A DNA stretch of 64,000 nucleotides, from positions 310,001-374,000 of the forward strand of contig OZ218956.1 of the NCBI GenBank assembly GCA_965112735.1, in the 5' to 3' direction. Positions within the stretch are counted from its first letter, which is position 1, and each line of letters starts with the position of its first letter. Below the pieces are notes generated by a model that made no database searches, was not told where the DNA came from, and saw only the letters and a program-made list of their open reading frames with translations. Position numbers and translations under genes: made by a program. Shown here piece after piece: positions 59,427 through 64,000 of this stretch. This DNA comes from Phaeosaccion multiseriatum (lineage: Eukaryota > Ochrophyta, other classes).

Positions 59427-59474
59427 TTCATTAATAGAGCTGCACAGTGTGTGACTAGGTTGGTCAAGCTCTGT

Positions 59475-60277
59475 TCAAGCCACTCGAACGGACAGCAAGC
59501 GCCGCAGCTGCTCTAGCGCCGGTTGAACCCTCAGTACTCTGCGCTTCCATGACTCATCCGACGCCTCCGACCCCCCGCCGCCGTGCTTCCTCTTCTTGCG
59601 CTTCTTGTCTCTGCCTCTGTCTCGGTCGCGGTCGTCGTCCTTCTTCTTCTTGCTCTTGTCTTTTTTCTTCTTGCTGCTGCTTTTTCGGTCTCTCTTTCGG
59701 TCCTTCTTGCTGCCCTCCCCGCGCGAGTCTCTCTGCTTCTTGTGCTTCTTATCCTTATCCTCCACGGTACCCTCTCCCTCTTGCCCGCTCTTTTTCCCTC
59801 CATCCCTTCTCCTCTTGCGTGGTGCCGATGCACCTCCTAGCGACATGCCTTTTACTACCATCTTCTCATGCTTAGCTTCTGGCTGCCTCTGCACAGTGTG
59901 ATGCTGGTAGCCCCTCCCCACCGTGGTGTTGAAGAACTGGGAAGTGTCCACGATGGCGCTCTCCCCTCCATCTGCTCCATACGGCACGATCATGACAGAA
60001 TCAGAGGGGGCAGAGGGGAGCGTGCAAGGCCAAAGTAACACCCTACTATGCTCTGGACTTACTCCTGGATAGCTCAGCGTCCCGATCCCTCTCCTCTCGC
60101 ATTATTCGCATGGCATCCGCAGCAGCGGCAGGGGCACGTGGGCCTGTGTGCAACAGAAGGCAAGGTAAACCTTGGATAAAAAAGCATTGGAGAGGGGACA
60201 TCGCACTCACCGCGGCCGAGAATGAGTTGCCTCTCATCCTCGCTGTCACTCTCCCGCTCCATCTCGCTGAGCTCCAT
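59475..60277 (-). CDS. Lys/Arg-rich, probably nuclear protein, function unknown
   Basis: Three exons (60277-60211, 60143-60063, 59971-59475) close in phase to give 214 residues. The N-terminus is acidic (MELSEMERESDSEDERQLIL). A middle segment of ordinary composition (IVDTSQFFNTTVGRGYQHH) looks folded or conserved. The C-terminal half is a dense basic run of KK, KR, DR and RD repeats similar to nuclear speckle or nucleolar proteins, ending with an amphipathic helix (LRVQPALEQLRRLLSVRVA). I do not recognise the family; nuclear localisation is inferred from composition. Exon 3 was started after GCAG at 59972 because this preserves frame. It is convergent with the kinesin gene, whose stop lies 48 bp away, and divergent from the glycosyltransferase-like gene. 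Confidence 0.7.
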
Positions 60278-60652
60278 CTTCTATGTTAGATTTGGACCAA
60301 GCCGATCCGATCAAAGAGGAGATCATCAGTCATCGAAGAGAAAGTAAAGTAGTAAGTCAAGGAATCAAATGGGCCTCAGCCCTCGCAGCCCTCTCCTAAT
60401 AATAACGTTTATTGTGGGTCGAAGGGAGAAATACCCTGGGACAGCGTCTACTTCAGCCGCACATGATGTTGCATGACGCTTGTCGAGCTGCATGAGCAGA
60501 GAGCGACGAGAGAGAAGGCGCGGATTCGGCATTTTAAAACATCTCCTCTCAGAAGCGGCGATGGCCCTGTCAGTGCTGCTGCTCACCACATGAGAGTGAT
60601 CCACACCACGGAAGAAGCCCTGATCTCAGACGTGTGAACAGCGGCAGTAGGC
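60278..60652. promoter_or_regulatory. Divergent intergenic region (Lys-rich gene / glycosyltransferase-like gene)
   Basis: 375 bp between start codons. A minus-strand open frame crosses 60365-60604 but has no domain or splice support, so it is not annotated. Confidence 0.5.
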
Positions 60653-63581
60653 ATGCGAAGAGGGTATCCTTCGGGAGGGGACTGGGGGGGTGGGAGTGAT
60701 GCGGGCAGCGAAGGAGGAGGAGGAGGAGAAGGACAAGGGGGAGGAGGTGGCAAGAAACGAGACCGACGGAGAGCTGCTTGGGCGAGGCAAGGCAGCACCT
60801 GCTTTGTGAGTACGCACTGTGAGATTCCAGAGGGGATAGTATAGCTCTTTTGGGGATTGATCGCAGTTTCTTCCCCCAACTTCTGCCGAAGCGGGGTCTA
60901 AAGTGAACCAGCCCCCTCCCTAAAGTGAGCCAGCCCACTCTCTGCCTCTCCCCCCTCCTTTGCCCCCAGGTGATCACCATGCTGGTGTGTGGGGTGCTAG
61001 GCTTGGGAGCCATTCTTCACGCCCATCGAAGAGGCGCGGTCCCTGACTATAACACAGGAGGAGGAGGAGGAGGAGGAGGAGGAGGAGCAGGAGGAGCAAG
61101 GCCAAGGGAGGGGGCGGCGGGTGGGAGAGGCGGAGGGCTGGGGGAGAGGGTCCAGGTGAGGAAAAAAGAGGGGGGAGAGGGGGGGGCATCTTCACAGGCT
61201 TCACGGTTAGCTCCTCTTTTGATCCAACCTATGCAGTTGGTCTCTCTTCTTTTAGCCCCCTCTCTCCACCCCCCTCTCTCTCACCCCCCCCTCTCTCTCT
61301 CTCTGTATCTCTACCTCTTTCACCCTCTCCCTCCCTCCCTCCCTCCTCGCCGGACAGCAATACGCCCTTCCAACGAGTGTCACGCCTGGCGACTCCCCGA
61401 ATGAGGACAAGGACAAGGATAAGGAGGAGGATGGCCTGACTAACATTTTCCTGAACTGGAACTTCGACAGCGCAGACATGGTGCTGTACACATATCGCGC
61501 GCTGGAGTCCCTCCTGAGTGTCTACCCGGAGGCGGCGGTGCGGGTGATGACTGTGGGGCCGCAGTTTGCGCTCAAGTACAAATGGGCTAACGTCGGTGCG
61601 TGCGTGCGTGCGTGGGGAGGGAGGGATAGAGAGAAGAAGCAAACGGGACAGAGAGTGGAGAGTGCGTCTCACACTTGTCAGATAGATACGGGGGGACCCC
61701 GGGGGGGACCCCGAGCCTTGCTTGTTGTATGGGTATGCGTTCCTCTGTAGGCTGCCATTCATCGACGTGCACTGCCTGGAGTGTACTCTTTTGCTTCCCT
61801 GCTCTCTCCCTCTCTCTTTCTCTATTACTTCACTTCACCAATCAATCTCTCCCTCCCCCCCTTCATTGGTTCATTTCTCTCTCTCTCACCTCTACAGCGC
61901 CGTTTCCCCAGTTTCAGAAGTACGCAAAGCGCGGGTACAACCTCGGAGTATCTCTGTACTTCGGCCAGTGCCAGACCTACCCGGTTGAGTGGGCCGGCCA
62001 GGTGAAGACCGGCGGGGCAGCTGTATCACCAACTGCTGCTGCTGCTGCGGGGAATTCGAGCCAAGCGGAAGTGCACAGAATGTCCCCTATTGCTGCTGGA
62101 GGGGAAGGGGAAGGCGAAGGGGAAGAGGAAGGATACGAGGACGAGGGATGGGGCAGGCCCACGGAGCGGGTGGAGCGCCACCTGAATATACTTGGCAAGG
62201 CAGGCAAGTCCAAGGGGCAACGGGACAAGGCGCGGGACAGTGGGCAGGGGTCCAATCAGAGGAACGATAAGAAGAGCGAGGAGAGGACCAACCTGGACGG
62301 TTACACTCAGGTGGTGGGGGGGAGGGGCTACGAATGCAGGGGGCGGCTCAATCAGCTCAGGCAGGAGGAGGAGAGGAGGAAGGACAAGGAGACTAAGAGG
62401 GGCAAGCTCTTCGGTCCCGGAGGCCCTGCATTGGACAAGCAGGTGCGTGTGTGCGTGTGTGCGTGTGTGCGTGTGTGCGGGCGTGCGAGGGCTGTTGTTA
62501 ATTAGCTTGCTGGCGGCTTGACGGCTTGCTGGCTGAATGGCTGACGGACTGGCTGACTGGCTGACGGAATGGCTGACTGACTGACTGGCTGACTGACTCA
62601 CTGCCCCACTGACTGTCTGACTACCTCACTGCCTCACTGCCTAACTGAGTGGCTGACTGACTGACTGACTGACTGACTGACTGACTGACTGACTGACTGA
62701 CCGACTCAAACTGCGCAACTGCAAACTCCAAACTGTCACAGGTGTACGACTGCCCCGGGGCGAGGTGGTGGCGGGCAAGTGGCGGGCGCTTCTATGTAGG
62801 GGGGATGGCACTGTACGACTTCCAGGCAACACAAGACGCCCTACCAGACAGCTCCACCTTCCTCTTCTTGGGTGGGTCATTGAATGGGTCATTGGTTGGC
62901 CCACTCGTTGCCGTGATTGGGTCGTTAGGTGGCTTTGATTGGGTGGTCGAGTAGCTTGGGTGGTGCGCGGGTGATGGCTGGGGCAGTCGAAGAACCGCCT
63001 CACAACGCGGAAGGCGTTACACATGCGTTACATTAACGAAACGCGGAACACAACATACCCTGTACCTTCCATTGGACACGCACGCACTCACACGCGCACA
63101 CGCACACGTAGACGCACACGCACTCACGATCAGTCTCCCTTCCCCTCCCCCTGCCCTGCCCTGCCCTTTGACTTGGACGAATGCTTGGACAGCTTTCATG
63201 GAGCTGTACCGCCTCGGCGGAATGTTCGCGGACCTCACCACCTTCCATCTCCAGGCCCTCCCCAGGGGGGCAGTAGGGTACGCCACAGCTCGGAAACCAG
63301 TACTACCCGCATCGGTTCCGGACTGTTCCATTCCGACCACCCGCCGTCGGAAGCACCACCCTTTGCTGCTGCGGTACCCCCGGGGACACCCCGTCCCCAA
63401 GTGTATGTTGGAGGAATACGATGATGAGGAGTCCACCCTCGGGAGGTGTCTGAGGGACACGGGCACCCTGCCATTGCCACGCAGCGGGGAGGGGGACGAG
63501 GAGGGGGGAGGGATGGGAGGGAGAGAGAGCGGGGACGACGGCTTCGACTGTGTGGTGCAGGTGCTCGCTCAGTGTCATGAG
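60653..63581 (+). CDS. Type II membrane protein, glycosyltransferase-like (3' end probably beyond window)
   Basis: Six exons (60653-60805, 60970-61155, 61358-61595, 61898-62442, 62742-62871, 63193-63581) join in phase to give 547 residues, ending at a donor (GAG|GTGAGG), so more exons should follow. A basic, Gly-rich cytosolic start precedes one signal-anchor helix (VITMLVCGVLGLGAILHAH) and a Gly-rich stem, a Golgi type II topology. The lumenal part has NWNFDSADMVLYTYRALESL, then LSVYPEAAVRVMTVGP, a charged insert, and ELYRLGGMFADLTTFHLQAL. The last block resembles the LYxxGGxYxDxD region of GT32/A4GALT-like sugar transferases, but the usual D-x-D reads A-D-L-T, so catalysis is uncertain. The insert includes [12 protein letters not shown], encoded by an antisense copy of the dispersed motif. 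Confidence 0.65.
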
Positions 63582-64000
63582 GTGAGGAGGAGGCTGGGGT
63601 GCCTGTGTTTGGGTACCCTTTAGTATGTGTGATTGGGTAGCTATACCTGTAACTTGTTTGGCAAGTATGTCCCTGTCTGGCCCTTCCCTTCTGTGCCTCC
63701 TACCCCATTCACTCCCTCCCTCCTTTCACTTCTTTCACTCACTCACTCACTCACTCACTCACTCATTCATCACTCAGTCCTAACTCACTCAGTCCTCACT
63801 CACTCACTCACTCCTCACCCACTCAAATACTCACTCACTCATACCTTGGCCCTTTTCGCTCCGTCCCCTCTTATCGTCTCCTCCCCTCCCCCTTCCCTCC
63901 CCCTCCCTCCCCTCCCCTCCCCTCCCCTCCCCTCCCCTCCCCTCCCCTCCCCTCCCCTCCCCTCCCCTCCCCTCCCCTCCCTCCCCTCCCTCGCTGTTGT
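63582..64000. other. Downstream intron or flank with simple repeats
   Basis: Contains (CTCA)n at about 63733-63840 and (CCCCT)n at about 63895-63990. No further exon of the glycosyltransferase-like gene could be identified before the window ends. Confidence 0.55.

Overview
This window is eukaryotic nuclear DNA, GC-rich and gene-dense. Genes are split by GT-AG introns, the introns are loaded with micro- and minisatellites, and genes are mostly arranged as divergent or convergent pairs. Three enzymes (a thioredoxin, an alpha/beta hydrolase and a CrtI-type carotenoid oxidoreductase) start with a signal peptide ending in a Phe-containing cleavage motif (ASA|FVP, CRA|FVQ, CYA|FLG). That is the bipartite plastid-import signature of algae with a red-derived complex plastid, so the likely source is an ochrophyte alga. 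A eustigmatophyte or similar compact genome is a guess, not shown.

Layout. 1-272: last exons of an unidentified membrane protein (+). 1665-5185: coiled-coil protein (-). 5727-7681: multi-pass protein with four WRGVW repeats, Fuseless-like (-). 8002-9274: plastid thioredoxin (+). 10534-14164: plastid alpha/beta hydrolase (-). 14301-15940: Siw14/PFA-DSP phosphatase (+). 17576-24057: 14-exon CrtI-type carotenoid oxidoreductase (-). 24350-36982: giant WD40/coiled-coil protein of about 3,947 residues (+). 37663-41667: two TPR genes flanking a broken copy of part of the giant gene, produced by a tandem segmental duplication. 42095-44935: PEX14 fused to a PUB domain (-). 45309-59426: 28-exon kinesin-3 with FHA and KIF1-type regions but an apparently dead motor (+). 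59475-60277: Lys/Arg-rich protein (-). 60653 to beyond 63581: type II membrane glycosyltransferase-like protein (+).

Five divergent pairs share short intergenic gaps of 136-375 bp, which must hold both promoters. Gene models were built by joining frame-compatible exons at splice consensus sites; reading phase closes for all complete models except one PEX14 junction and one poly-G frameshift in the kinesin gene.

The most unusual signal is not a gene. A short oligonucleotide, consensus CAGTTGGTGATACAGC, recurs more than 25 times across the window in both orientations, in exons of at least five unrelated genes and in introns. It is read as QLVIQ, VGDTA or VSPTA depending on frame and strand, so it is conserved as DNA, not as protein. 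One copy is absent from the duplicated fragment of the giant gene, giving a local presence/absence comparison. A second dispersed oligonucleotide, GGATGGCAGTGGATG, behaves similarly.
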